From the NCBI GenBank assembly GCA_013203755.1, contig JABMPI010000156.1, positions 1-26,268 of the forward strand: DNA of 26,268 nucleotides. Direction: 5' to 3'. The notes beneath the pieces are model-generated. The model worked only from the letters and a program-made list of their open reading frames with translations. It searched no databases and was not told the DNA's origin. Position numbers and translations under genes: made by a program. This DNA is from Bacteroidota bacterium. GTDB taxonomy: Bacteria; Bacteroidota; Bacteroidia; Bacteroidales; Prolixibacteraceae. Below, one piece after another: positions 1-7,868 of this stretch; the stretch's first letter is position 1, and each line of letters starts with the position of its first letter.

Positions 1-52
1 AGGATAGCACATTACAGTATGCAACCCGTTTGGTGTTAAGCAGATAATTCAT

Positions 53-84
53 GGTGGTCACACCAAATCGTTATGGGGTGGTCA
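53..84. repeat. Possible IS21-like terminal repeats
   Basis: The octamer GGTGGTCA occurs twice (53-60 and 77-84), 24 bases apart, immediately before the end of the atpK fragment. Repeated GGTGGTCA-type motifs are typical of some IS21-family ends in Bacteroidota, but no transposase is visible because the window starts here. The assignment is inference only; upstream sequence would be needed to confirm an element. Confidence 0.25.
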
Positions 85-97
85 ATGAGATTGGTTT

Positions 98-460
98 TTA
101 CAGACTCATACTTATTAAGAAAGTAGCGGCAAAAGCGATAATAGCATACAGCTCAGGGAAAACTGCTAATACCATCGTTTTTCCAAAAATATCGTGACCC
201 GAACCGATTCCGGCAATTCTGTTTGATGTGACATCACTTTGATTTAATGCAGAGAAAAATCCTACAAAACCAAGTGTTAATCCGGCTGACATAATTGCAA
301 CACCTTGTAACATGGTTATCTCTGCGGTAATTATGCCACTGCTGTTAATTATAAAAAAGCCGGCAAAACCATAAAGTCCCTGGGTTCCAGGAAGTGCACT
401 TAATAAAAGGTAACTTCCGAATGCATCGGGTTTTTTCTTTAGTGCGCCAACGGTTGCATT
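98..460 (-). pseudogene. Start-less second copy of V-ATPase proteolipid gene (atpK fragment)
   Basis: Read on the minus strand, this stretch encodes the equivalent of residues 32-151 of the intact AtpK at 2420-2875, ending with the same C-terminus and a stop at the same place. The frame is open from position 460 to 98, although only the last 71 residues follow a Met codon. The first transmembrane helix and the start are missing. The ion-site residues (LPGTQ, ALNQ and PELY motifs) are kept, while the loop GGVTSNG has become SDVTSNR. About nine residues in 120 differ from the intact copy, and many codons differ synonymously, so this is not a very recent duplication or an assembly artefact. Similarity stops abruptly at the stop codon on one side and near 460 on the other, where a different reading frame takes over. 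It is probably non-functional. Confidence 0.85.
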
Positions 461-672
461 CCAATAATTTTTGAGTTTATTTTTTGGATACTGAAATACT
501 CATCTTTCCAACGCTCTACCAGTTCCCGGTAAAAGGTTTCATCATACAATAACCCAGCTGTTATTGACGGACGGTTCAACTGTTCTCTTAACCTATTTCT
601 GAACCTTAATTCAACCCTTAAAGTGTTCCGACCCTGAATGATTTCTGTTAGTAGTGGTGTTCTCATACGCAT
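461..672 (-). pseudogene. Fragment resembling a phage/plasmid replication protein
   Basis: A minus-strand frame gives about 70 residues with LRVELRF near the middle and an ITAGLLYDETFY...ERWKDEYFSIQKIN tail. This pattern reminds me of the C-terminal half of the phage/plasmid replication proteins (gene II/X type) carried by small Bacteroidota replicons, but the similarity is from memory and tentative. A stop lies directly upstream of the first Met at 672, and the frame runs at its end into the atpK fragment out of frame. It is therefore a truncated relic rather than a gene. Confidence 0.3.
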
Positions 673-828
673 TTAAAATACAAATGAATCCAGAGTCAGA
701 CAATTTGCCCCTTAAGACAATCTCATTATAGGCAAATAACAGACTACCAATAAATATAAATTAGAAAACTTTTAAAGCCCAGAGTCGTAAACAAAGTTAT
801 TGTAGAATAACAAAAATTATAATCATAA

Positions 829-975
829 ATGAATGCAATGATTATAAATAGTTTGAGAGAAGTGAAAGAAAATTCCAGACCATTGAATCTTGTGATGCTT
901 GATATACCCGTTCCAGATGATTAAGTTCTGATTATAAGTGCTAAGGCATAGGCAGTTCGGTGAGTAGAACTTTTA
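829..975 (+). pseudogene. Decayed N-terminus of a zinc-type alcohol dehydrogenase
   Basis: An ATG at 829 opens a 31-codon frame beginning MNAMIINSLREVKENS and containing PLNLVMLDIPVPDD. It closely resembles the usual start of zinc-dependent (MDR) alcohol dehydrogenases (a KAMIL-like opening followed by a PLxLVDLPVPEP-like stretch). After the TAA at 922, the same frame continues with VLIISAKA, a TAG, then AVR, which matches the next ADH segment (EVLIKVSACGVCR) with stops where Glu and Cys codons are expected. Similarity fades before nhaA. The reading as a relic rests on this pattern match alone. Confidence 0.5.
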
Positions 976-1017
976 AAGTGTTTACCAATCTTTTAAATAA
1001 TAGATTGCCGAAAAAGT

Positions 1018-2307
1018 ATGAAGATAAAATTTGATCCATTACGCAGATTTGTAAAGATAAAATCCCTTGGTAGTATTTGTATGCTAGTTGCAACTATTGC
1101 TGCACTTACAATGGCAAATACCAATCTGAACTCCTTTTATAGAGAGGTGTTGGAATTGGAATTCACGATAGGATTTTCCGGATTTCACTTGACAAAATCT
1201 ATTTTGCATTGGATCAATGACGGGCTAATGTCAATATTCTTTTTTGTAATTGGGCTTGAAATAAAGAGAGAATTTTTAATCGGTGAGCTAAACTCGATGA
1301 AAAAAGCTATACTGCCGGTATTCGCAGCCATTGGAGGAATGATTGTTCCGATAACAATTTTCTTCGTATTAAATTATGGCAAAGAAGGAATTGAGGGCTG
1401 GGGAATACCGATGGCAACTGATATTGCATTTTCGCTGGGAGTATTAGGAATGTTAGGTAAACGAATACCTTTCGGATTAAAAATCTTTTTAACAACTTTC
1501 GCTATTATTGACGATTTGGGGGCAGTTTTGGTTATAGCTATTTTTTATAGTTCACTTATTTATTGGTATTTAGTTTTAATAGCTTTTATATTATTACTGA
1601 TACTATCTATTCTATCAATAAAAAATATTTATTCGAGGTATATCTTTATCCCTATTGGAATAATAATCTGGATACTATTTTTAAAATCAGGAATACATCC
1701 GACAATTGCTGGTGTCCTTTTCGCATTCACAATTCCTTCACACAGGAAAAAGAAACTCTTTGATGTTTTCCAAAGAGGAAAAATAGCTCTTAACGAATTG
1801 TCGCAATTGATTGGCAAAAAAGAGATTGTCTTTAATAATCATAAGGCTGCAATTAATATTTTGGACAAGTTTACTTCAGAAATTCAATCTCCCTTACAGC
1901 AACTTCAGAACAAGCTCCATGGCATGGTTTCCTTTTTTATTGTACCACTATTTGCTTTTGCAAATGCAGGGATAAGCTTCATCGGAGACGGAAGCGCAAT
2001 CACCCGGTTATCAATTAATATTGCAATAAGTTTATTGGTTGGCAAAGTAATTGGCATTAGCTTGTTTTCTTATCTGGCAGTTCGATTTAAGATTGCAATT
2101 CTTCCTTTGAATGTTGATTTTAACCAAATAATAGGATTGGGCTTTCTTGGTGGACTAGGCTTTACAATGTCTATTTTTATTTCAAATCTATCCTACCAAT
2201 CCGTTGATATGCTTAACTCCTCAAAAATTGGAATTTTGCTTGGTTCTTTTATCGCGAGTATTATTGGATATTTCGTAATAAAATACAGTCTTAAAAAAAG
2301 GAGTTAA
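1018..2307 (+). CDS. nhaA: Na+/H+ antiporter NhaA
   Basis: Inner-membrane secondary transporter that exchanges cytoplasmic Na+ for external H+. The 429-residue product has the NhaA hallmarks: the GLEIKREFLIGEL segment (about 79-91), MATDIAFSLGV with D135, and AIIDDLGAV with the adjacent D165 and D166. These match E. coli D133, D163 and D164, which bind the ion. HPTIAG and the late VPLFAFANAGISF and VGKVIGISL segments, with the Lys of helix X, are also present. It is about 40 residues longer than the E. coli protein, mainly in a hydrophilic loop around residues 245-295, which is common in Bacteroidota homologues. No clear Shine-Dalgarno precedes the ATG. It converges on the V-ATPase operon, whose rotor is predicted to bind Na+, so a shared role in Na+ or pH homeostasis is plausible but inferred. 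Confidence 0.95.
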   Translation: MKIKFDPLRRFVKIKSLGSICMLVATIAALTMANTNLNSFYREVLELEFTIGFSGFHLTKSILHWINDGLMSIFFFVIGLEIKREFLIGELNSMKKAILPVFAAIGGMIVPITIFFVLNYGKEGIEGWGIPMATDIAFSLGVLGMLGKRIPFGLKIFLTTFAIIDDLGAVLVIAIFYSSLIYWYLVLIAFILLLILSILSIKNIYSRYIFIPIGIIIWILFLKSGIHPTIAGVLFAFTIPSHRKKKLFDVFQRGKIALNELSQLIGKKEIVFNNHKAAINILDKFTSEIQSPLQQLQNKLHGMVSFFIVPLFAFANAGISFIGDGSAITRLSINIAISLLVGKVIGISLFSYLAVRFKIAILPLNVDFNQIIGLGFLGGLGFTMSIFISNLSYQSVDMLNSSKIGILLGSFIASIIGYFVIKYSLKKRS

Positions 2308-2359
2308 ACTTCAGTGCAGGAGGGATAAAACTGATGGTAAAAAACAATATGAAGTTTAA
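2304..2359. terminator. Possible bidirectional terminator between nhaA and atpK
   Basis: The 10-base arms TTAAACTTCA (2304-2313) and TGAAGTTTAA (2350-2359) are perfect inverted repeats lying in the 112-base gap between the convergent nhaA and atpK genes. A shorter pair, TGGTAA and TTACCA, overlaps them. The loop is long (36 bases) and no clean T-tract follows, so a terminator role is only suggested by position. Confidence 0.3.
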
Positions 2360-2419
2360 TTACCACATAATGTTTTTCCCAGTTTAGTCCAATTAATTAC
2401 ACCTCGAATAATTTACTCC

Positions 2420-2875
2420 TTATAAACTCATGCTTATTAAGAATGTGGCGGCAAATGCGATAATGGCATACAATTCAGGAAAAACGGCAAGTACCATTGT
2501 TTTTCCAAAAATATCGTGTCCGGAACCGATGCCTGCAATTCCGTTCGAAGTTACTCCGCCTTGATTTAGTGCCGAGAAAAATCCAACAAAACCGAGTGTT
2601 AAGCCGGCAGCAAGTATTGCAACTCCTTGTAACATGGTTATCTCCGAGGTAATTACTCCCTGGCTGTTAATAATAAAAAATCCGGCAAAACCGTAAAGTC
2701 CCTGAGTCCCTGGAAGTGCGCTTAAAAGCAAGTAACTTCCAAATGCTTCTGGTTTTTTCTTGAGCGCACCAACCGTAGCGTTTCCCCCTTTCGATACGCC
2801 AATTGCACTTCCTACACCCGAAAAAATAAGCATAATTGCCAGTCCGAGATAAGCTAAAATAATTGCTGTTGTCAT
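2420..2875 (-). CDS. atpK: V-type ATPase proteolipid subunit K (rotor ring c subunit)
   Basis: Membrane rotor-ring subunit of the V/A-type ATPase that carries the translocated ion. The 151-residue protein is a duplicated hairpin with four hydrophobic helices. The second helix has LPGTQGLYGF with Q58 in place of an acid, and the fourth has PELYAII with the essential E134. L54, T57, Q58, Q105 and E134 correspond to L61, T64, Q65, Q110 and E139 of Enterococcus hirae NtpK, the Na+ ligands of that ring, so Na+ coupling is predicted. It is the last gene of the operon, 95 bases after atpI. It has an unusually good Shine-Dalgarno for this genome (AAAGGAG at 2883-2889, about 7 bases before the ATG), which fits the need for many copies per complex. 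A diverged fragment lies at 98-460. Confidence 0.95.
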   Translation of the reverse strand: MTTAIILAYLGLAIMLIFSGVGSAIGVSKGGNATVGALKKKPEAFGSYLLLSALPGTQGLYGFAGFFIINSQGVITSEITMLQGVAILAAGLTLGFVGFFSALNQGGVTSNGIAGIGSGHDIFGKTMVLAVFPELYAIIAFAATFLISMSL

Positions 2876-2882
2876 AATAATT

Positions 2883-2889
2883 CTCCTTT
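2883..2889 (-). promoter_or_regulatory. Strong ribosome binding site of atpK
   Basis: On the minus strand AAAGGAG sits 7 bases before the atpK ATG. Most other genes in the window lack a good Shine-Dalgarno, so this site probably raises translation of the multi-copy proteolipid. Confidence 0.6.
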
Positions 2890-2970
2890 CAGTTTATTTA
2901 TATTTGTTTGCATTTCATTTCTTATTAGGTTATGTGTGTCTTGCTACTCACTACTCATGACTAATTCTAT

Positions 2971-4761
2971 TCATTTTGTAAATGGTTTATATTCCCTTCC
3001 ACCTCCCATAAAACCGGCACTTTTATAAAATTCAACAAATGTTAATCGCATGGGGTGAACAAATGAGCCTAGCGATGAAATCAGTATATTAAGTGTGTGC
3101 CCAAGTAATAGGAAAATGGCAAAAAACAGCGGTCCCAGAATTTTGGACGAACCCAATATTTGCAACGCAATATCGTTAATAACAAATCCTAAAATGGCAC
3201 TTGAAAGTCCTAACGCAAACAACCGGATGTACGATAAAAGGTCGCCAAATATTCCTGTTACCGTTGAATACACATCCCAAATTCCTTTTCCAATGCGGGA
3301 GAAAATGTTAATTTTTGGATCGCTGAAAAATAGGATGAAAATTCCACCGATTGAAAAAATTATATATAAAATGGTTTTGTTCTGTTGAATAATTTCGATG
3401 CTTGTTAAAATGGTGTAGGTCACACTTCCAAGTATAACAATCAACCACCCAAATGTTGCCAGCGAATAGCTAAACCCAAATTGTTTTATTTGATTTGCTG
3501 CCCTGATAAATAATCCGAAAATAATTTGTACGGCACCTAGAACAAGTGCCAGATTAAACATTTTGTCGGGGTTTAAAAAGAGGCCTTTAAGATTATTGGT
3601 CCACGAAATCTTTGCTTCAATTAGATTAATACCAAAAAAAGTGCCTGAAATGGCTCCGAAAATAATGGTTGCCAATCCCAGTAATTGAATCAATGTAAGA
3701 TAGGGTTTGAATTCTTTTTTTGCTTTGAATTTGTACAATCCGGCTCCTACAATAAATAACAATCCGTAACCGGCATCGCCCAAACAAAAGCCAAAAAACA
3801 GCATAAAAAAAGGCGCGAAAAAAACAGTCAAATCCAGTTCCGAATAAGCAGGTAACGAAAACATAGATCCGATTGGTTCAAATAATTTGCTAAAACGATT
3901 ATTTTTCAATAATACCGGAATTTTATCTCCGGGAGTAGCTTTTTCTGAAAAAAACAGTACATCTCCTTTTTCAAGAAAATCATCAAGTTTTATCTTGACA
4001 GGTTTTGGAACCCAACCTTCCAGAATCATCAGTTTTTTTTCGGCTTCAACAGAGGTGTTCAAAATCACATTTTCAAACTCCATTGAAACAACAATTCCCT
4101 TTTTGTTTTTTTCCAGGAGTGGGATTGAATTTCCGGCATACTCATCAATGCTTTCATTTATTTCTTCTATTTTACCCTTAATTTCTGCTATTTCCTTTTC
4201 TATTTTTAAATAAGACATTGTTGGAGGTTTAACTTCTTCTGCGTCAATTTCAACCTCCTTATTGCCTTTCTGAATAAGAATAAAGTAAATCTGATTTCCG
4301 TGTTCTGAAATTAATTCAAACGGTAATTCTGTTTTTGCCAAATTGATATATTTCTTTTTTGATGCAATAAAAAAATGAATATGAACTTTTTCTTCCTCTA
4401 GATTTCGAATAATTACAGGAGAAAAATCACCCCAGGGTTGGGCTTTTAATTGTTTTTTTTTCGCATCCTCCAGTTTTAAATCCAGTGCTTCCAACTCTTT
4501 TTGTTTTTCAACAATGTAATTCACTATTGATATTCCATCAGAATCCGTGGTATCCATATTTTGAATGGTATCTCTTTTTTTGAGGAATTGAATTGTTTCG
4601 TCAAACTTATTAATTTGGAGGCATTTGTTTTTGATTTCGTACGTTGCTTCTATATCTTTTTCAACTACATGAAGTACCCCGAGCTGTTGCAATTCTTCAA
4701 GGAAATTTCTGTATTCTTTGTGAAAAACCATAAAAGTATATTTGTGCATCGGAACTATCAT
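2971..4761 (-). CDS. atpI: V-type ATPase subunit I (stator subunit a)
   Basis: Membrane stator subunit that forms the ion half-channels against the proteolipid ring. The 596-residue protein has the standard two-part layout. A hydrophilic N-terminal half (about 1-300) includes coiled coils near 80-105 and 185-205, and a membrane half follows (about 305-580). The segment SYIRLFALGLSSAILG contains R513, which aligns with the essential Arg of helix 7 in the family (R735 of yeast Vph1). The C-terminus has the family pattern RLTFVEFYKSAGFMGGGREYKPF broken over residues 572-594. The start ATG overlaps the atpD stop as ATGA, indicating translational coupling. Length is normal for bacterial subunit I. 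Confidence 0.95.
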   Translation of the reverse strand: MIVPMHKYTFMVFHKEYRNFLEELQQLGVLHVVEKDIEATYEIKNKCLQINKFDETIQFLKKRDTIQNMDTTDSDGISIVNYIVEKQKELEALDLKLEDAKKKQLKAQPWGDFSPVIIRNLEEEKVHIHFFIASKKKYINLAKTELPFELISEHGNQIYFILIQKGNKEVEIDAEEVKPPTMSYLKIEKEIAEIKGKIEEINESIDEYAGNSIPLLEKNKKGIVVSMEFENVILNTSVEAEKKLMILEGWVPKPVKIKLDDFLEKGDVLFFSEKATPGDKIPVLLKNNRFSKLFEPIGSMFSLPAYSELDLTVFFAPFFMLFFGFCLGDAGYGLLFIVGAGLYKFKAKKEFKPYLTLIQLLGLATIIFGAISGTFFGINLIEAKISWTNNLKGLFLNPDKMFNLALVLGAVQIIFGLFIRAANQIKQFGFSYSLATFGWLIVILGSVTYTILTSIEIIQQNKTILYIIFSIGGIFILFFSDPKINIFSRIGKGIWDVYSTVTGIFGDLLSYIRLFALGLSSAILGFVINDIALQILGSSKILGPLFFAIFLLLGHTLNILISSLGSFVHPMRLTFVEFYKSAGFMGGGREYKPFTK

Positions 4762-5363
4762 TCAACTTCCTCCATTTGTTTTTGCTGACGCTTTTTTACT
4801 ATTTTTTGTGCTGATTTTGACAGGTTTTCTTCATCCTCCAGAAATCGTTTTATTTTTCGAATAGCATCTTCATAACCCGGAATTTGAACTTTCTCGTAGA
4901 GGTTTACTTTTTGAGTTGTTTTTCTTCTCGCATGATCGAGAAGTCTCATTTTTCGGGTGAAAAATTCTTGTTCTGTTACAATTTTAGCTATCTCTTTTAT
5001 AAATGAAATTCCTTCGGGAAACCATTTGGGTTTATCAAACAAACTAAACTCTTCCTCTTTGAATATCACTTTCCCCATTACCGGAATTTTTACTCCGGCT
5101 ATTTTTTTTGATATTATTTCTACATCGCTGATGACTACTAATTTGGGTGCAAATTCATTCCACAACCCAATTGAATAAGTATGAGATTCTAATTTTTTAT
5201 CCAGCTCTTTTTTTAATTCAGAAATTCTGTTTTTTGCTTTTTTAACCTCCAGGCGCAAAGCAGCTTCCTTGTTTTTAAGCGTAGGGAGTGCCCTGAGCCT
5301 GATATTCAGTTGTTTGTTCAGACTTTGCAGAGCAGTTTTATTATATTGAAATTTTATAGCCAC
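4758..5363 (-). CDS. atpD: V-type ATPase subunit D (central stalk)
   Basis: Central rotor shaft linking the A3B3 head to the membrane ring. The 201-residue protein starts with the typical D-subunit opening (IKFQYNKTALQSLNKQL) and consists largely of long charged helices expected to form an antiparallel coiled coil, with a less helical middle (about 80-125). The initiation codon is GTG (5361-5363); no ATG lies nearby in frame and the N-terminus matches the family, so GTG is preferred. Its stop overlaps the atpI start by 4 bases. It lies 21 bases after the universal-stress-protein gene that separates it from atpB. Confidence 0.93.
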   Translation of the reverse strand: MAIKFQYNKTALQSLNKQLNIRLRALPTLKNKEAALRLEVKKAKNRISELKKELDKKLESHTYSIGLWNEFAPKLVVISDVEIISKKIAGVKIPVMGKVIFKEEEFSLFDKPKWFPEGISFIKEIAKIVTEQEFFTRKMRLLDHARRKTTQKVNLYEKVQIPGYEDAIRKIKRFLEDEENLSKSAQKIVKKRQQKQMEEVE

Positions 5364-5384
5364 TTTCAGTGATTTAATTCATTA

Positions 5385-6500
5385 TTAAACCGGAAAAATC
5401 AACATTGGAACTTTTTTAGTTGTAATCAACTTTGCAAGATGATCCGAATGAAACATTTTATAAAATGCCGATCTTCTTATTTTTGAAAATGAAATAAGAT
5501 CGATGTCGTTTTTCTCAACAAATTCATCGAATCCCTTCACTACATTGTCGCTTTCAAACAATACGCATTGAATTTTATATTCACTGTATTCATTTTCAAG
5601 CATTTTATTTAATTCATCCATTTTTTTCTGGAGGTGCACATCGTTATGCAAATCAATGTGAACACAATGGATCTTTTTTTCATAAGGTTGTAATATTTTT
5701 AGCAATTTATTTAGCGACGAATTATCGGTATCATAAAAATCCGTGGCGTACATTACGTTTATTTTTTCTTTCCCCTTAAAGGTTGCATAAAATGGGACAA
5801 CTAATACCGGATAGTTGGAATGTTCAATCACTCTTATTGTCGTTCTTTCCAGAAATTCACCGGGTTTTAATTTTCCCTTGGTACCCATAATAATCGCATC
5901 AGGATGGTATCTTTCACTGGCATCTGCAATTACATTCTCAGGTGTTCCTTTTAACATTCGGTAATGTAACTTGACTGAATTGAATAAATCAGCAGGAATT
6001 TTCTTTTTCAGTTCGAGACTAAAATTTACAAGTTTCAATTGTGCCTTTTTGTTGGCGTCCTCTAATTCTAACCTGACATGTTTTTCCCAGGAAGTGGTAT
6101 ATCTTACAGGAGCATTTAATGTAGGATCCTCGTAAACATACAGTAGTTTCAACTCTGCCTTTGTTTTCTTAGCCAATGCTATTGCATATTTACACAATTC
6201 AATACAACTTTCACTCAGTTTTACAGGAACCAGGATTTTCTTCAAATCTTTAAAAGAACCGTTTTTTTCAACCATATCTAAATCATAATCTTTATGAATT
6301 TGCAATAATGTCTGTACTGCTTTCTCCGATTGACGGGCCTTTACTTTTAATAGTACTTCACTTGGGTCGTAGTTGCTTCCCAATGTTAATCCCTCGTTTG
6401 TAAAGAAGACCTCGATTCCGTTAGACTCCAATTTGTCTTTTACAAAACTGCCCAATTGGGGAGTTGTAATTCTTAGTAGTGTAACCAGTTGATTTTCCAT
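5385..6500 (-). CDS. Universal stress protein with N-terminal DUF2007-like domain
   Basis: Cytoplasmic protein of 371 residues if started at the ATG at 6498-6500, 17 bases after the atpB stop. A longer frame to 6533 would overlap atpB and adds only poorly conserved residues. Residues about 3-70 resemble the DUF2007 signal-transducing domain (RITTPQLGSFVKDKLESNGI). A UspA domain follows from about 83 (LKKILVPVKLSES) to about 240, with IIMGTKGKLKPGEFLE and PVLVVP motifs. A second, more degenerate UspA domain (about 248-371) ends in VPMLIFPV. The G-x2-G part of the ATP-binding motif is present in the first domain, but the following Gly-Ser/Thr is replaced by Arg-Thr, so ATP binding is uncertain. 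Its position inside the V-ATPase operon, between atpB and atpD, suggests a regulatory link to the pump; no direct evidence is visible. Confidence 0.85.
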   Translation of the reverse strand: MENQLVTLLRITTPQLGSFVKDKLESNGIEVFFTNEGLTLGSNYDPSEVLLKVKARQSEKAVQTLLQIHKDYDLDMVEKNGSFKDLKKILVPVKLSESCIELCKYAIALAKKTKAELKLLYVYEDPTLNAPVRYTTSWEKHVRLELEDANKKAQLKLVNFSLELKKKIPADLFNSVKLHYRMLKGTPENVIADASERYHPDAIIMGTKGKLKPGEFLERTTIRVIEHSNYPVLVVPFYATFKGKEKINVMYATDFYDTDNSSLNKLLKILQPYEKKIHCVHIDLHNDVHLQKKMDELNKMLENEYSEYKIQCVLFESDNVVKGFDEFVEKNDIDLISFSKIRRSAFYKMFHSDHLAKLITTKKVPMLIFPV

Positions 6501-6517
6501 GACTTTTATTTTTATAG

Positions 6518-7849
6518 TTAATAATGTTTCCATTTTCCGTATTTCTCAACTAATTCTGATTTAATCCCAGTTTCAGCTACGGAGAAATATTTGTTAAATA
6601 GTTTCCAGCCTGTGTCAATCATTTCATCAATTTCTATGTTAATATCAATGGCCAACAATTTTTCTGAATATTCTTTAGCAAAACTCATAGTTCTTTTATC
6701 GTAATCGGTCAGGTCGAAACCATTTTCAATTTTTGTTTTGGCATTGGCAGCATCGGCATAAAGACGGATTGCTGTGTTCATAACCTGTGGGTGGTCCTCC
6801 CGCGTTTTCTTTCCAATAACAAGTTGTTTTAATCTGGATAAACTGCGGAAAGGGTCAATAATTACTTTTCCAATATCCGTATCTTTCCGCAGAAAAAGCT
6901 GACCTTCGGTAATGTAACCTGTGTTATCGGGGATGGCATGTGTAATGTCTCCGCCTGAAAGTGTGGTGACAGCAATAATAGTAATCGATCCGCCACTTGG
7001 AAATTGAACTGCTTTTTCGTACAGTCGCGCCAAATCACTGTAAAGTGAGCCGGGCATGCTGTCTTTCGACGGAATTTGATCCATGCGGTTCGAAACAATA
7101 CTCAGTGCATCGGCATAAAGTGTCATGTCTGTTAATAGAACAAGCACATTTTGGTTTTTTTCAACTGCAAAATATTCTGCTGCTGAAAGTGCCATGTCGG
7201 GTACTAAAAGTCTTTCAACTGGTGGATCTTCGGTTGTATTTACAAAGCTTATAATTCGTTCAATTGCACCTGCGTTTTCAAACAGGTTTTTAAAGAATAG
7301 ATAATCGTCGTTTGTAATTCCCATTCCACCTAAAATAATTTTATCGGCTTTGGCGCGCAATGCAACCATAGCCATCACTTGATTGTAAGGTTGGTCAGGA
7401 TCGGCAAAAAATGGTATTTTTTGCCCGGTTACCAAAGTATTATTCAGATCGATACCTGCAATTCCTGTAGCAATTAATTCCGAGGGTTGTTTACGGCGAA
7501 CTGGATTTACCGATGGACCACCAATTTCAACAAGCTTCCCATCAATTTCAGGGCCTCCATCGATAGGGTGTCCATAAGCATTAAAAAAACGACCACTTAG
7601 TTCTTCGCCAACTGCAAGTTGTGGGGCATGGCCCAGAAAAACAACTTCTGCATTAGTTGGAATTCCCTCTGTTCCTGAAAAAATTTGGAGGGTTACTAAA
7701 TCACCTTGAATTTTGACCACCTGCGCAAGCCTGTTGTTAACCATTGCCATCTCCTCATTTCCCACTCCCGTTGCACGAAGCGAGCAAGTAGCTTTTGTAA
7801 TCTGATCAATTTTTGTATGTATTTTTTGAAATGCCGTAGTTTCCATCAT
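6518..7849 (-). CDS. atpB: V-type ATPase subunit B (non-catalytic head subunit)
   Basis: Non-catalytic nucleotide-binding subunit that alternates with AtpA in the A3B3 head. The 443-residue protein has the B-subunit opening (ITKATCSLRATGVGNEEMA), a nucleotide-binding core without a canonical P-loop (as expected for B), and the conserved stretch LSGGDITHAIPDNTGYITEG followed by QLFLRKD. The C-terminal helical domain ends in KYGKWKHY. Two ATG codons are adjacent at 7849 and 7846, and AAGAAGGG lies just upstream on the coding strand, so either start is possible. The gene is 19 bases after atpA. Confidence 0.95.
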   Translation of the reverse strand: MMETTAFQKIHTKIDQITKATCSLRATGVGNEEMAMVNNRLAQVVKIQGDLVTLQIFSGTEGIPTNAEVVFLGHAPQLAVGEELSGRFFNAYGHPIDGGPEIDGKLVEIGGPSVNPVRRKQPSELIATGIAGIDLNNTLVTGQKIPFFADPDQPYNQVMAMVALRAKADKIILGGMGITNDDYLFFKNLFENAGAIERIISFVNTTEDPPVERLLVPDMALSAAEYFAVEKNQNVLVLLTDMTLYADALSIVSNRMDQIPSKDSMPGSLYSDLARLYEKAVQFPSGGSITIIAVTTLSGGDITHAIPDNTGYITEGQLFLRKDTDIGKVIIDPFRSLSRLKQLVIGKKTREDHPQVMNTAIRLYADAANAKTKIENGFDLTDYDKRTMSFAKEYSEKLLAIDINIEIDEMIDTGWKLFNKYFSVAETGIKSELVEKYGKWKHY

Positions 7850-7868
7850 TTGCCCTTCTTTGTTGATT

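Noticed and set aside
5385..6533. Longer start of the embedded universal stress protein gene
   Set aside because: It would overlap atpB by 16 bases and adds a poorly conserved lead; the ATG at 6500 begins directly at the DUF2007-like domain.
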